Source: Spirochaetota bacterium (GTDB taxonomy: Bacteria > Spirochaetota > UBA4802 > JAKQUI01). Taken from it: a stretch of 43,904 bases of DNA. Position numbers and translations under genes: made by a program. Positions 10,142 to 20,158 of this stretch are shown here, piece after piece. The stretch's first letter is position 1. The number at the start of each line of letters is the position of its first letter. The stretch lies in assembly GCA_029562645.1 (NCBI GenBank), contig JAKQUI010000035.1, positions 1 through 43,904 on the forward strand, written 5' to 3'. The notes under the pieces are model-generated. The model was given only the letters and a program-made list of their open reading frames with translations. It did no database searches and was not told the DNA's origin.

Positions 10142-10173
10142 GGTTTCTCCTGATGTCCGAAGGACGGAGGGGG

Positions 10174-12630
<2,457 letters not shown>

Positions 12631-12776
12631 GGTGGACGCTCCGTTGTGTATCTGTGTGATATGTCGAAGTGTACGAAGCGTCGCAGGAAAAAACAACAAA
12701 AATCCCGTCCATGACGCCCGCACGCCGTCGGGGTGATCCGCGACGCGAGCGCCGGAGACGTGATGATGGCGGGGCG

Positions 12777-13385
12777 TTACTTCGACGGCAGCAGGGACTT
12801 CAGGCGCCCCGCGATGATCGACGTCACCTCGGCCGCAAGCGCCTCATCGGTCGCGTGCATCTTCCGGTTGATGCCGATCACCTCGACCACCGTCCCGCCG
12901 CGCTTGGCGACGAGCGCCTTCCATTCGTCGATCGCGGTCTTGGCCAGGCCGCCCTGGTAGGTGTAGAAGAGGACCACCCGCTTGCCGGTGAGGTCGTTCG
13001 CGCGAATGAAGGAGCAGATGGGGGCCGCCGGGTGCCAGAACCAGATGGGCGTGCCGAGGAAGACCGTGCGGTATGCCGAGAGGTCCACCGTGCGCGGCTC
13101 GATGGCGACCTCGGCGTTCCGGTTCGGCGACGAGATCAGGGAGTCGCCCGTTCCCTCGGGCGCCTTGAGGCGGACATAGGTCGCCCCGGCCGCATCGGCG
13201 AGAAGCTTCGCGACCAGCGCGGTGTTGCCGGAGCGCGAATGGACGACGACGACGGACGTCGCGCCGGGACGCGTTATGCGATAGTCGCCGGGGGCGACCT
13301 TCTGCGCGGCGGGCGTGCAGCCGAGCAGAAGGACGATGATGATTCCGATGGGCAGGCCGCGGCGGATTTCCTTCTTTGCGTTCAT
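12777..13385 (-). CDS. Flavodoxin-like lipoprotein
   Basis: The 202-residue product has a signal peptide with lipobox LLLGC near residue 23, so it is probably membrane-anchored outside the cytoplasm. A flavodoxin fold follows: VVVVHSRSGNTALVAKLLADAAG matches the phosphate-binding loop for FMN, and the TVFLGTPIWFWHPAAPICSFI and VVLFYTYQGGLAKTAIDEW segments match flavin-ring loops of flavodoxin-like proteins. The start is supported by AGGAGG on the minus strand. It lies about 43 bases after the penicillin-acylase gene. An electron carrier at the envelope is a reasonable guess; an exported flavodoxin is unusual because FMN must be supplied outside the cytoplasm. Confidence 0.8.
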   Translation of the reverse strand: MNAKKEIRRGLPIGIIIVLLLGCTPAAQKVAPGDYRITRPGATSVVVVHSRSGNTALVAKLLADAAGATYVRLKAPEGTGDSLISSPNRNAEVAIEPRTVDLSAYRTVFLGTPIWFWHPAAPICSFIRANDLTGKRVVLFYTYQGGLAKTAIDEWKALVAKRGGTVVEVIGINRKMHATDEALAAEVTSIIAGRLKSLLPSK

Positions 13386-13428
13386 TCGGTGCGCCTCCTG
13401 TGGTCCGTCGTCGTTTTCGCTGGAAACC

Positions 13429-15927
13429 CTACCGCGGCTTCAGCTCCAGCCGGTCGGCGTACTGCGCGTCGATCGCCTTCGTGGCGAAGGGCAGGGGATG
13501 GTTCTTACCCGTCAGGTAGTGCTCGATCATGTCCCCGTAGTGCACGCTCGAGGGATTGCCCGACTGGCCCGGCACGGTCACCAGGAACGCCGGGTCGGCC
13601 AGGCCAAAATCGACCACGAGCCGCATGGCGGGGATGAGCCAGGTGTCGAAGTTCTTTCCCGGGGCCCACGCCGCGACATTGACGGTCTGGCCGTCGCCGC
13701 CGGCGGGATGCGGCCCGCGGTTGAAGTAGCCGTGCAGAATGGGCAGCTTCTTGGCGAATTCATGGCGCCAGTGATAGGTGTGCAGCGCGCCCCACTGCCA
13801 TTTCTTCGGGTCGCCGCCCATCCGCTCCCCGCAGAGGGCGTACGCGCGCGCCAGCGACTCGGCGAGGATGTCGGCCTTGTCCTCGCGTCCGCCGCTGCCC
13901 ACGTCGTTCCAGAACGGGGAGTCCTCGCGGCCCTGCAGGTGGTCCTCGATGGCCGAGTAGGAAATCATGTTCGTATGGACAAAGGACTCCCAGACGACGC
14001 TGTCATCGGGGCCGAGCTCGTCGAGGAAGGTCGCGCGCGTGAATGTGTGCACAAAGGCGCCGTAGAGCGCGGCGTTCGCCGATTCCGGTCGCATCACGCA
14101 GTCGAAGGCGGTCGGAGCGAGCATCGCGAGGGCCTGCGTCGCCGCGCGCCGTTTTTCTTCGTCGCTCAGGCGCGCGATGGAGGCGCGCACGCGTTCGGCG
14201 AGCGGCCCGTCGGAGAGCAGGCGCTGCATCTTCGCGGCCAACCGGGAATAGCGGTCGAAGTGCAGGGCGTGCATGCTCTCCGCGGTCGCCGTGCGCGTTC
14301 CCGAGAGGACCTGCGCGATGCGGTCGGCGCGGTCGGGCCCGAACCAGCTCGTGCTCATCACGAAGGGGTGGTTCGCGGAAACGGTCCGGTTGTTCGCCGT
14401 GCCGATGTATCCCTCGGCCGGGTTGAGCGAGCTCGGATTGCGCTCCATGGGCACGAAGCCCGTCCAGTCGTGCGCGCCGTCCCAGCCGGGTGAGGGGAAC
14501 TGACCGGTCCCCGCGCGGCGGGTCGGGAACAGGCCCGTTACCTGCCATGCGATCCCGGTCCGATCGCCGTACACGATGTTCAAATAGATGCTCTTCACCC
14601 GCAGGAGCGCCGCCCGTGCCTCGGCCATCGTGCGCGCCCTGCCGAGCGCGAGGAACCCCTCCAATGAGTCGCTTCCGCCCTCGAGCGCCCAGGAGAGCGC
14701 GAGGCCGTAGGACGATTTCATCGGCAAGGTTTGCACCGGCATCTCGGGCGGAAAGGGCATTCGCTCCAGGGCTTCGTTGAAGAGAGGCCCGTGTATCGTC
14801 GAGGCGAATTCGCGCTGCACCGTCTCGCCGCCGGCCACGCGGAAGGTCTCGGTCCGCATGCTCACCGGCCGCCAGGCGCCCTTGTACAGATAGGAGCGCG
14901 ATCCCCCGTCGGTCTTCAGCTTTTCAAGGAAGAGGTCCTGGCTGTCGGCCATCACCATGGTCGCGCCCCAGGCGACCGATCCGTTAAAGCCGCAGCAGAC
15001 GATCGGGAGACCCGGCGCCATCACCCCGGCGACGTCCAGCGTGGGGCACTTCAAGTGCATGATCATCCACGAGTTGGGGATCATGAGATCGAGGTGCGTG
15101 TCGTTGGTCACGATGGGACGGCCGCTTTTCGTGCGCGATCCGGCCACGGCCCAATTATTGGACGCCGGTTTGTTCATGGGCATGACGTTCGTCAGGGAGC
15201 GCAGGGAGGCCGAGAGGCGATCGAGGGGCGCGGCGAGATCGCGCGTCTCGATCCCGGCGAGCTTGCGCGCCTCGGCCAGGGGGAGCGGTTCGTCGGGATA
15301 GACCGGGAACAGGACCGCCGCCTTCCCGTAGCCCAGGCGGTTCGCCGCCAGGAGAAAGCCGAGCTCCTCGATGAGGTTTCCCGAGACGCTCATATTGAGC
15401 AGGCCGAAGACGTAGAAGCAGTCTTCCGGTTTCCACGGCTCGGGGCGGTGGCGCGTGAGGATGAACTCGGGCGGCAGGATGCGGTGCGTCTCGATGTAGG
15501 CGTTCACGCCGCGCGAGTAGGCCTCCAGGAGCGCGCGCGTGCCCGGCCGCAGGCGCGCCATGGCCTCGTCGACGTAGCGGCGCGCGTGCAGGCTGCGCAT
15601 GGCGATGTCGAAATCGAGCCCCCCCGCGCCGATGATCTCGGCGAGGCGTCCCTGCATCACCATCCGCATGAACACCATCTGCCACAGGCGGTCGGAGGCC
15701 TGCGCATAGCCCGTCGCGAAATACAGGTCGGGCTCGTTCGCGGCTTCGATGAGCGGAATGCCGAGCGCGTCCCGACGGATGACGACCGTTCCCGTGATCC
15801 CGGGGAGGGTGATGGCGCCCGTGGGCGGATCGACCGAACAGCGGAAGGCGAGCCGCAGGCCGCCGTATCCGGCGAGGCCGAGTGCGAGGATGACGAGTGC
15901 GATAAGGGTGATCTTTTTCCGTATCAT
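13429..15927 (-). CDS. Penicillin acylase family (Ntn) hydrolase
   Basis: This is an 832-residue precursor of the penicillin G acylase/AHL acylase/cephalosporin acylase family, which cleaves itself to expose an N-terminal serine nucleophile and hydrolyses amide bonds. A membrane segment or uncleaved signal (residues about 6-24) leads into GTVVIRRDALGIPLIEA and YFATGYAQASDRLWQMVFMR, the family A-chain motifs. The cleavage site and nucleophile are in KPASNNWAVAGSRTKSGRPIVTNDTHL (Ser near 256). TANNRTVSANHP supplies the oxyanion Asn region. The ATG at 15927 has AGGAG upstream. Substrate cannot be predicted; quorum-quenching of acyl-homoserine lactones is one possibility among several. Confidence 0.93.
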   Translation of the reverse strand: MIRKKITLIALVILALGLAGYGGLRLAFRCSVDPPTGAITLPGITGTVVIRRDALGIPLIEAANEPDLYFATGYAQASDRLWQMVFMRMVMQGRLAEIIGAGGLDFDIAMRSLHARRYVDEAMARLRPGTRALLEAYSRGVNAYIETHRILPPEFILTRHRPEPWKPEDCFYVFGLLNMSVSGNLIEELGFLLAANRLGYGKAAVLFPVYPDEPLPLAEARKLAGIETRDLAAPLDRLSASLRSLTNVMPMNKPASNNWAVAGSRTKSGRPIVTNDTHLDLMIPNSWMIMHLKCPTLDVAGVMAPGLPIVCCGFNGSVAWGATMVMADSQDLFLEKLKTDGGSRSYLYKGAWRPVSMRTETFRVAGGETVQREFASTIHGPLFNEALERMPFPPEMPVQTLPMKSSYGLALSWALEGGSDSLEGFLALGRARTMAEARAALLRVKSIYLNIVYGDRTGIAWQVTGLFPTRRAGTGQFPSPGWDGAHDWTGFVPMERNPSSLNPAEGYIGTANNRTVSANHPFVMSTSWFGPDRADRIAQVLSGTRTATAESMHALHFDRYSRLAAKMQRLLSDGPLAERVRASIARLSDEEKRRAATQALAMLAPTAFDCVMRPESANAALYGAFVHTFTRATFLDELGPDDSVVWESFVHTNMISYSAIEDHLQGREDSPFWNDVGSGGREDKADILAESLARAYALCGERMGGDPKKWQWGALHTYHWRHEFAKKLPILHGYFNRGPHPAGGDGQTVNVAAWAPGKNFDTWLIPAMRLVVDFGLADPAFLVTVPGQSGNPSSVHYGDMIEHYLTGKNHPLPFATKAIDAQYADRLELKPR

Positions 15928-16218
15928 GCGAAGCGCTCCTGGACGGGGGTGGTATGCGCAGGCATGATAGCGCGGAGGCGCCGGGGTCATCAATCACATT
16001 TTTGCCGTCGCGGCGCGAAGGGTCGGGAAAATGTGTTGCGCGCGGCATCGGGCGGGGTATGATTATGGCAACATCGAAATGCCCTGGCGGAGGTGCGGCG
16101 GGGGGCGTGCCCCTCGATCGGCTGTTCCGTCCTGGAGGGCGATCGTAACGCCTGTAGGCGCACCAGGCGCAGATCGAACAATGCGGGAATGGCCGTGAAT
16201 CGAAAAGCGGAGAAAAAG

Positions 16219-17115
16219 ATGCGATTCAATGAACTGAATCTCATGCGCATGTCGCTCGCGCTTTCGGTCGTCTATGCCTGCGTGAGTCTTCCCATCGCCG
16301 TCCTGTGCGATTCAATGACGGTGCTGCTGGATGCGCTCTATTGCGTCGCGGACGTCATCATCTCGCTGTTCGCCATCTACACTGTGCGCAGGCTGGGCGA
16401 ACCGCCGAACGAACGGTATCACTTCGGCTATGCGAAATACGAACCGGTGCAGACGACGCTCAACGGCGTCCTGATCACCGCGCTGTGCGTGGCCGCCATC
16501 ATCGGGAGCATCCAGGATATCGTCCATCACGACCCGGTCGCGCGGCTGTCCCTGGCGATATGGTATGCCGGTATCGGGATGTTCGTGTGCACCGGATTCG
16601 GTGCGTTCATGCGGATCATGGGGAAGCGGCTGAATTCGGACATCCTCGCCGCAAATGGCGTCCTCTGGATCATCGATGGACTTTTGGACCTGTGCGTGTT
16701 CGTCGCCTTTGTGGCGATCGCCTCCCTGAAGGGCGTCGTGGACGAACGGTTCCTGAATTATGTCGATCCCGTCATGTGCATTGCGCTGTCGTGTGTCCTC
16801 ATGCGCAAGCCGCTGCTCATCCTGCGCGACGGCTTTCTCGATATCGTCGATGCGAGCCCCGGCGAGGATATGCGTCTGCGAATTGACGAACTTCTATCGG
16901 GCTACCTCGCGCGCCATCGTATCGGTGCGACGCGGCATATCAGGATCAGAAAGGCCGGACGGAAGCTCTTTGTCGTGATCGGATTGGCCGCTGCGGGCCA
17001 CCGCCCCCTGCGCGAGATCACGGCGATCCGCCGCGAGATCGAGCAGGGGATCGCGGCGTCCCTGTCCGGCGCGGAGGTGAGCGTCGCTTTCGAGGAGCAG
17101 ACGCGGCGCTCCTGA
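16219..17115 (+). CDS. CDF-type cation efflux transporter
   Basis: This is a membrane protein of about 298 residues with the cation diffusion facilitator layout: transmembrane segments in the first 200 residues, the family signature PPNERYHFGYAKYEPVQTTLNG between helices 2 and 3, and a short cytosolic C-terminal domain (about 215-298). The usual metal-site residues are not standard. In helix 2 the acidic pair is spaced as in DALYCVAD, and in helix 5 the expected His of HxxxD is Leu (L-W-I-I-D). This resembles the divergent COG3965-type branch. The ATG at 16219 has GGAG six bases upstream; an ATG at 16189 is an alternative. It is divergent from the penicillin-acylase gene. Confidence 0.85.
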   Translation: MRFNELNLMRMSLALSVVYACVSLPIAVLCDSMTVLLDALYCVADVIISLFAIYTVRRLGEPPNERYHFGYAKYEPVQTTLNGVLITALCVAAIIGSIQDIVHHDPVARLSLAIWYAGIGMFVCTGFGAFMRIMGKRLNSDILAANGVLWIIDGLLDLCVFVAFVAIASLKGVVDERFLNYVDPVMCIALSCVLMRKPLLILRDGFLDIVDASPGEDMRLRIDELLSGYLARHRIGATRHIRIRKAGRKLFVVIGLAAAGHRPLREITAIRREIEQGIAASLSGAEVSVAFEEQTRRS

Positions 17116-17140
17116 TGTTTTTCTGCTAATGCGTCTGCCC

Positions 17141-18316
17141 TTATCCCTCCCGCATCGCATCCCCCAGCCGACGGATTCCCTCCGCGATCGTCGCCGCATC
17201 CACGCTCGAGAAGTTGAGCCGCATCGTGGGCGCGTCGTCGCGGCCGATGTAAAACGGTGTGCCCGGCACGAACACCACCTTCCGCGCCGCGGCCTTCTCG
17301 AAGAGCGCGAGCGACGAGGCGCCCTCCGGCAGCGTGGCCCACAGGAACATCCCGCCCTGGGGCCGGGTGCGCCGGACCGAGCCCGGGAAATGCCCGTCGA
17401 TCGCGCGGAGCATCGCGTCGCGCTGCTCGCGGTACACGGCGATGATGCGCGCGATGTGCGCGTCGGGGTCCGCGTCGAGGAGATAGCGCGCGAGCACCCG
17501 CTGCGAGAACGAATTCGTGTGCAGGTCGGAGGCCTGCTTGGCCACGAGGAGCCGGTCCATCACGGCCGGCGGCGCGGCGATCCATCCGAGGCGGAAGCCC
17601 GGGACCACGGTCTTCGAGAAGGATCCGAGCAGGATCGTGTTCTCGGGCGCGAGCGCGCCGAATGACGGGGCGGGGGTCCCGTCGAAGCGCAGCTCGCCGT
17701 AGGGATCATCCTCGATGATGATGGTGCGCGTGCCGCCGATGGCCTCCGCCACGGCCCGCCGGTTCTCTGCGGAGTAGCTGATGCCCGATGGGTTCTGGAA
17801 GTTGGGCACCATATACGCGAGCTTGGGCCGGGACGACGCCATCGCCCCCGTGAGCCGTTCGATGTCCATGCCGCTTTCGGTCAGCGGCACCGGCACAAAT
17901 CTCGCGCGGTACACGGAGAAGGCCTGGATCGCGCCCAGGTAGCCCGGCTCCTCGATGAGGATGTCGTCGCCCTCGTTAAGGAAGGTCTTGGCGAGGAGAT
18001 CGAGCCCCTGCTGCGAGCCGCTGGTGATGAGGATGCGCTCCGGCGGGATCTCCAGGCCCAGCCGTTCCCGATAGCGTCGTGAGATGTAGTCGCGCAGCGG
18101 CGCATGACCCTCCGAGGGGCCGTACTGCAGGGCGTCCGCGCCCTCCTCGTCGAAGACGCGCATGGCGGCGGCCTTGAGCTCTGCGATCGGGAAGAGATCG
18201 CGGTTGGGGAGTCCCCCGGCGAACGAGATGACGGACCGGTCCAGCGTGACCTTGAGGATCTCGCGGATGAACGAGCGGGGGACGTCGGTGATGCGGTCGG
18301 CGAATGCGGCTTCCAT
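17141..18316 (-). CDS. PLP-dependent aminotransferase (LysN/MocR-type, class I)
   Basis: The 391-residue fold-type I aminotransferase resembles 2-aminoadipate/LysN and the catalytic part of MocR proteins. Visible landmarks are SFAGGLPNRDLFP (about 31-43), LQYGPSEGHAPLRDYI, ITSGSQQGLDLL (97-108), VPNFQNPSG (N175), IEDDPYGELRF (D203, Y206), the PLP lysine K235 in SFSKTVVPGFRLGW, and MRLNFS near the end. No GntR DNA-binding domain is fused. GGAGG precedes the ATG at 18316. Upstream on the same strand lie a MITE-like repeat and an Ile/Val-type attenuator, suggesting a role in branched-chain amino acid metabolism, which is inference. Its 5' end is duplicated at 19747-19931. Confidence 0.92.
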   Translation of the reverse strand: MEAAFADRITDVPRSFIREILKVTLDRSVISFAGGLPNRDLFPIAELKAAAMRVFDEEGADALQYGPSEGHAPLRDYISRRYRERLGLEIPPERILITSGSQQGLDLLAKTFLNEGDDILIEEPGYLGAIQAFSVYRARFVPVPLTESGMDIERLTGAMASSRPKLAYMVPNFQNPSGISYSAENRRAVAEAIGGTRTIIIEDDPYGELRFDGTPAPSFGALAPENTILLGSFSKTVVPGFRLGWIAAPPAVMDRLLVAKQASDLHTNSFSQRVLARYLLDADPDAHIARIIAVYREQRDAMLRAIDGHFPGSVRRTRPQGGMFLWATLPEGASSLALFEKAAARKVVFVPGTPFYIGRDDAPTMRLNFSSVDAATIAEGIRRLGDAMREG

Positions 18317-18335
18317 GGGGGCCTCCTTTCTGTTG

Positions 18336-18351
18336 AGGAAAATATTCCTCG
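18336..18351. repeat. Short palindrome before the aminotransferase
   Basis: GAGGAA and TTCCTC form an inverted repeat around AATA just upstream of the aminotransferase ribosome-binding site on the minus strand. It could occlude or present the start region in the mRNA, but the role is unknown. Confidence 0.35.
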
Positions 18352-18354
18352 TAT

Positions 18355-18520
18355 GACCTCACCCCGCCTCCGGCGCGCCCTCTCCCATAGGAGAGGGCTT
18401 TGAAATAGTAAATCTACTATTCCCCCCTTCTCCTGTGGGAGAAGGCTCCCAACAGGATGTTGCAGTGCCGAGTGCGGACAGGAGGTCCAAAAAGCGCTCG
18501 GCGGCCGGGGGATGAGGTGG
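18355..18520. repeat. MITE-like dispersed palindromic repeat
   Basis: This is a non-coding element with imperfect inverted ends (ACCTCACCCCGCC on the left, GGGGGATGAGGT on the right). Its internal hairpins are GCCCTCTCC with GGAGAGGGC, and CCTTCTCC with GGGAGAAGG. It resembles the repeats near 8861-8976 and 9308-9422. It lies between the attenuator terminator and the aminotransferase start, so it would be within their common transcript. Confidence 0.65.
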
Positions 18521-18531
18521 CTGTGGCCAAT

Positions 18532-18566
18532 AAAAAAGCCCCTGCCGGTTGTGCCGACAGGGGCTT
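18532..18566 (-). terminator. Intrinsic terminator of an amino-acid attenuator
   Basis: On the minus strand AAGCCCCTG pairs with CAGGGGCTT (9 bp), extended by CGG with CCG around a CACAA loop, followed by a run of six T (18537-18532). This is a textbook intrinsic terminator reading leftwards. It follows the stop codon of the leader peptide by about 26 bases. A segment overlapping the end of the leader peptide (18598-18609 on the plus strand) is complementary to the 5' arm and can form an alternative antiterminator. Confidence 0.75.
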
Positions 18567-18591
18567 GTGGTGTTCGAGATATCGTACTCTC

Positions 18592-18699
18592 TCATCCAAG
18601 ACCCGTCGGCGCGAAACCGGGGAGCGCGCATACGGCGACGACCACTGCGGGAATCGCAATGGAGATGGAGAGCTGCCGATGTGCGCGGACGAGAGACAT
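18592..18699 (-). CDS. Ile/Val-rich leader peptide of an attenuator
   Basis: This is a 35-codon frame ending 26 bases before an intrinsic terminator. The peptide contains the cluster L-S-I-S-I-A-I-P-A-V-V-V-A-V (residues 10-23): three Ile and four Val within 14 codons, as in ilv operon leader peptides. Sequence inside the Val codons (plus-strand 18636-18640) can pair with 18604-18608, and that second segment can instead pair with the terminator 5' arm. This gives the classical 1:2, 2:3 and 3:4 alternatives. When Ile-tRNA or Val-tRNA is scarce, ribosome stalling here should favour read-through. GGAA lies upstream of the ATG. The regulated gene downstream on this strand is the aminotransferase; translation of the peptide is inferred. 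Confidence 0.65.
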   Translation of the reverse strand: MSLVRAHRQLSISIAIPAVVVAVCALPGFAPTGLG

Positions 18700-18738
18700 T
18701 ATGGTTTTTCCGGAACCGTTTCCTTGAAAGATGAGTGC

Positions 18739-18767
18739 AGCATGATGCGGCGGGCGGAAGTCGTCAA
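18739..18767 (-). promoter_or_regulatory. Possible promoter of the leader transcript
   Basis: Reading leftwards, TTGACG (18767-18762) and CATGCT (18744-18739) are separated by 17 bases. The -35 is good and the -10 weak. Transcription would start near 18732, giving a 5' leader of about 33 bases before the leader-peptide ATG at 18699. This is a pattern match only. Confidence 0.35.
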
Positions 18768-19030
18768 TATTATTTTTATTACACGGTTCCGGTTTTCTCA
18801 ATCGCGCTTTTGTCCCCGTACGCATCCTCCCCGGCATTATCCATTGTTCATCAAAACCTTCTCGACCTTTACCGGCAGCTCGAGGGATGCTTTCCCGCTT
18901 TTTTATTGTTGACAATGATTTTTCTTATTACATTGATTAGATAGAATAATCAGGAACCGGGATATCTATTTGCACTTAAAATTCAGCGTAACCGTTTCTG
19001 GTGGAATGACAGGGGAAATGGTGTATTTCA

Positions 19031-19243
19031 ATGATTCTACAGGCAATAAAAAAAGACGGCGGATTCTTTATTCCAGATGTCGAGGGCATTCCGTCGGATC
19101 AAAGCAAAATATCAGTCGATCTAGTAATTGTCGATACTATTGATGAAAAAAAGAAAAAGCTTTTCAATACGGCAGGCATCCTGAAAGAGAAAAACATAGA
19201 CGGTGTGGAGTATCAAAAATTCATTAGAAACGAATGGGAATAA
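19031..19243 (+). CDS. Putative antitoxin of a PIN toxin
   Basis: The 70-residue product (begins MILQAIKKDGGFFIPDVEGI) has the size and place of a VapB-type antitoxin immediately before a PIN-domain frame. The N-terminal I-K-K-D-G-G-F-F-I-P-D pattern resembles small antitoxins that start with a swapped-hairpin-like strand; the C-terminal acidic/aromatic stretch (QKFIRNEWE) could bind the toxin. No DNA-binding motif is certain. The ribosome-binding site is weak. Base composition is markedly AT-richer than the surrounding chromosome, consistent with acquisition by transfer. Confidence 0.55.
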   Translation: MILQAIKKDGGFFIPDVEGIPSDQSKISVDLVIVDTIDEKKKKLFNTAGILKEKNIDGVEYQKFIRNEWE

Positions 19244-19252
19244 TCCATTTAG

Positions 19253-19624
19253 AAATATCTCGTTGACACGAATATTCTTATTTATCATCTGAATGGATGG
19301 GAACAGGCAACCGGTTTTTTATTGAATAATCTGGGTGATGTATCCGTTTCTTTCGTGACCTATATTGAAGTGCTTTCTTGTCCAATGAATGATGAAAAGT
19401 CGGAAAAAGTCCGCAGTTTTCTTGATTCTCTAGAGATTATCAATGCTGATCGGTCTATTGTCGAAGAATGCATAAGGATAAGAAAGGCAAGAAAATTAAA
19501 AATACCCGACTGCATAATTGCAGCCACCGCCTTGAGCAAGAACCTTGAACTCGTGACAAGAAGCGAGAATGATTTCATGGCAGTTGTTTCCCGCATTATC
19601 AATCCGATAGACAATACGCTGTAA
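19253..19624 (+). CDS. PIN-domain (VapC-like) toxin, start codon apparently lost
   Basis: Translated from 19253, the frame reads KYLVDTNILIYHLNGWEQ, the standard N-terminus of VapC-like PIN ribonucleases with the first catalytic Asp in VDTN. It continues with YIEVLS (Glu), KIPDCIIAATAL (Asp) and TRSENDF (Asn/Asp), so all four acidic positions are encoded. The codon before 19253 is TAG and the one before that ATT, so no ATG, GTG or TTG precedes the catalytic Asp. The first usable start is TTG at 19322, which would omit it. Either the start was mutated and the toxin silenced, or initiation is non-canonical. It follows the antitoxin by ten bases. Confidence 0.7.
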   Translation, partial: KYLVDTNILIYHLNGWEQATGFLLNNLGDVSVSFVTYIEVLSCPMNDEKSEKVRSFLDSLEIINADRSIVEECIRIRKARKLKIPDCIIAATALSKNLELVTRSENDFMAVVSRIINPIDNTL

Positions 19625-19746
19625 GGCAGTAAACATTTGTTGCTCCCGCCGTGCGACTTTTGTTGTGAAAACCTCTAGGCCCGTCGCTGTGATACCATTG
19701 CGGTTCGGATAAGGCCGCCTGCCTGTTTATTCTGTGCGAGCGATCA

Positions 19747-19931
19747 TGCAGGGCGACCGCGCCCTCCTCGTCGAAGACGCGCATGGCGGCGGCCTTGAGC
19801 TCTGCGATCGGGAAGAGATCGCGGTTGGGGAGCCCCCCGGCGAACGAGATCACGGAACGGTCCAGCGTGACCTTGAGGATCTCCCGGATGAACGAGCGGG
19901 GGACGTCGGTGATGCGGTCGGCGGATATCAT
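19747..19931 (-). pseudogene. Duplicated 5' fragment of the aminotransferase gene
   Basis: About 178 bases (19747-19924) match 18126-18303, the first part of the aminotransferase, with about five differences. The copy encodes ADRITDVPRSFIREILKVTL onwards through MRVFDEEGA and then runs into unrelated sequence. The original N-terminal MEAAF is replaced by MIS, with an ATG at 19931 and a weak ribosome-binding site. It lacks the PLP lysine and all later motifs, so it cannot be an enzyme. Both copies are in the same orientation and flank the attenuator, repeat and toxin-antitoxin segment. Confidence 0.85.
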
Positions 19932-20158
19932 CGACAATTTCCCAATTTCTTCTGTCCGGCAAAGAATAGAACTCTCTTGCGAATCCCATTCGTTCCGTGA
20001 GAATAGCGGATTATAAACATATATGAGTAACTGCCCATGTAATATGTTCGAATTAATCACAACCAAGCTTTAAAAATATAAATAAGTGTTAAATCAGCCA
20101 TATTTGCTTGATTTATCAAGCGGGAGTGGCTACTGTCATCTTAAGAGGGATTACACAG
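19932..20158. other. AT-rich intergenic region before the signalling cluster
   Basis: I see no gene here. The sequence is AT-rich, contains a long A/T tract near 20070-20095 and one clear palindrome at 20106-20121, and probably holds the promoter of the signalling gene block that begins at 20159. Confidence 0.5.
20106..20121. promoter_or_regulatory. Candidate operator palindrome
   Basis: GCTTGAT and ATCAAGC form a 7-bp inverted repeat with a TT centre, 38 bases before the start of the XRE-receiver gene. Size and symmetry suit an XRE-type dimer, so autoregulation by the adjacent gene is a reasonable guess. Confidence 0.45.

Noticed and set aside
14731-16062. 443-codon plus-strand frame opposite the penicillin-acylase gene
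   Set aside because: Antisense shadow; composition and lack of motifs argue against a gene.
18592-18915. 107-codon minus-strand frame containing the leader peptide
   Set aside because: The upstream part has no family features or good start; the short frame from 18699 fits the attenuator structure better.
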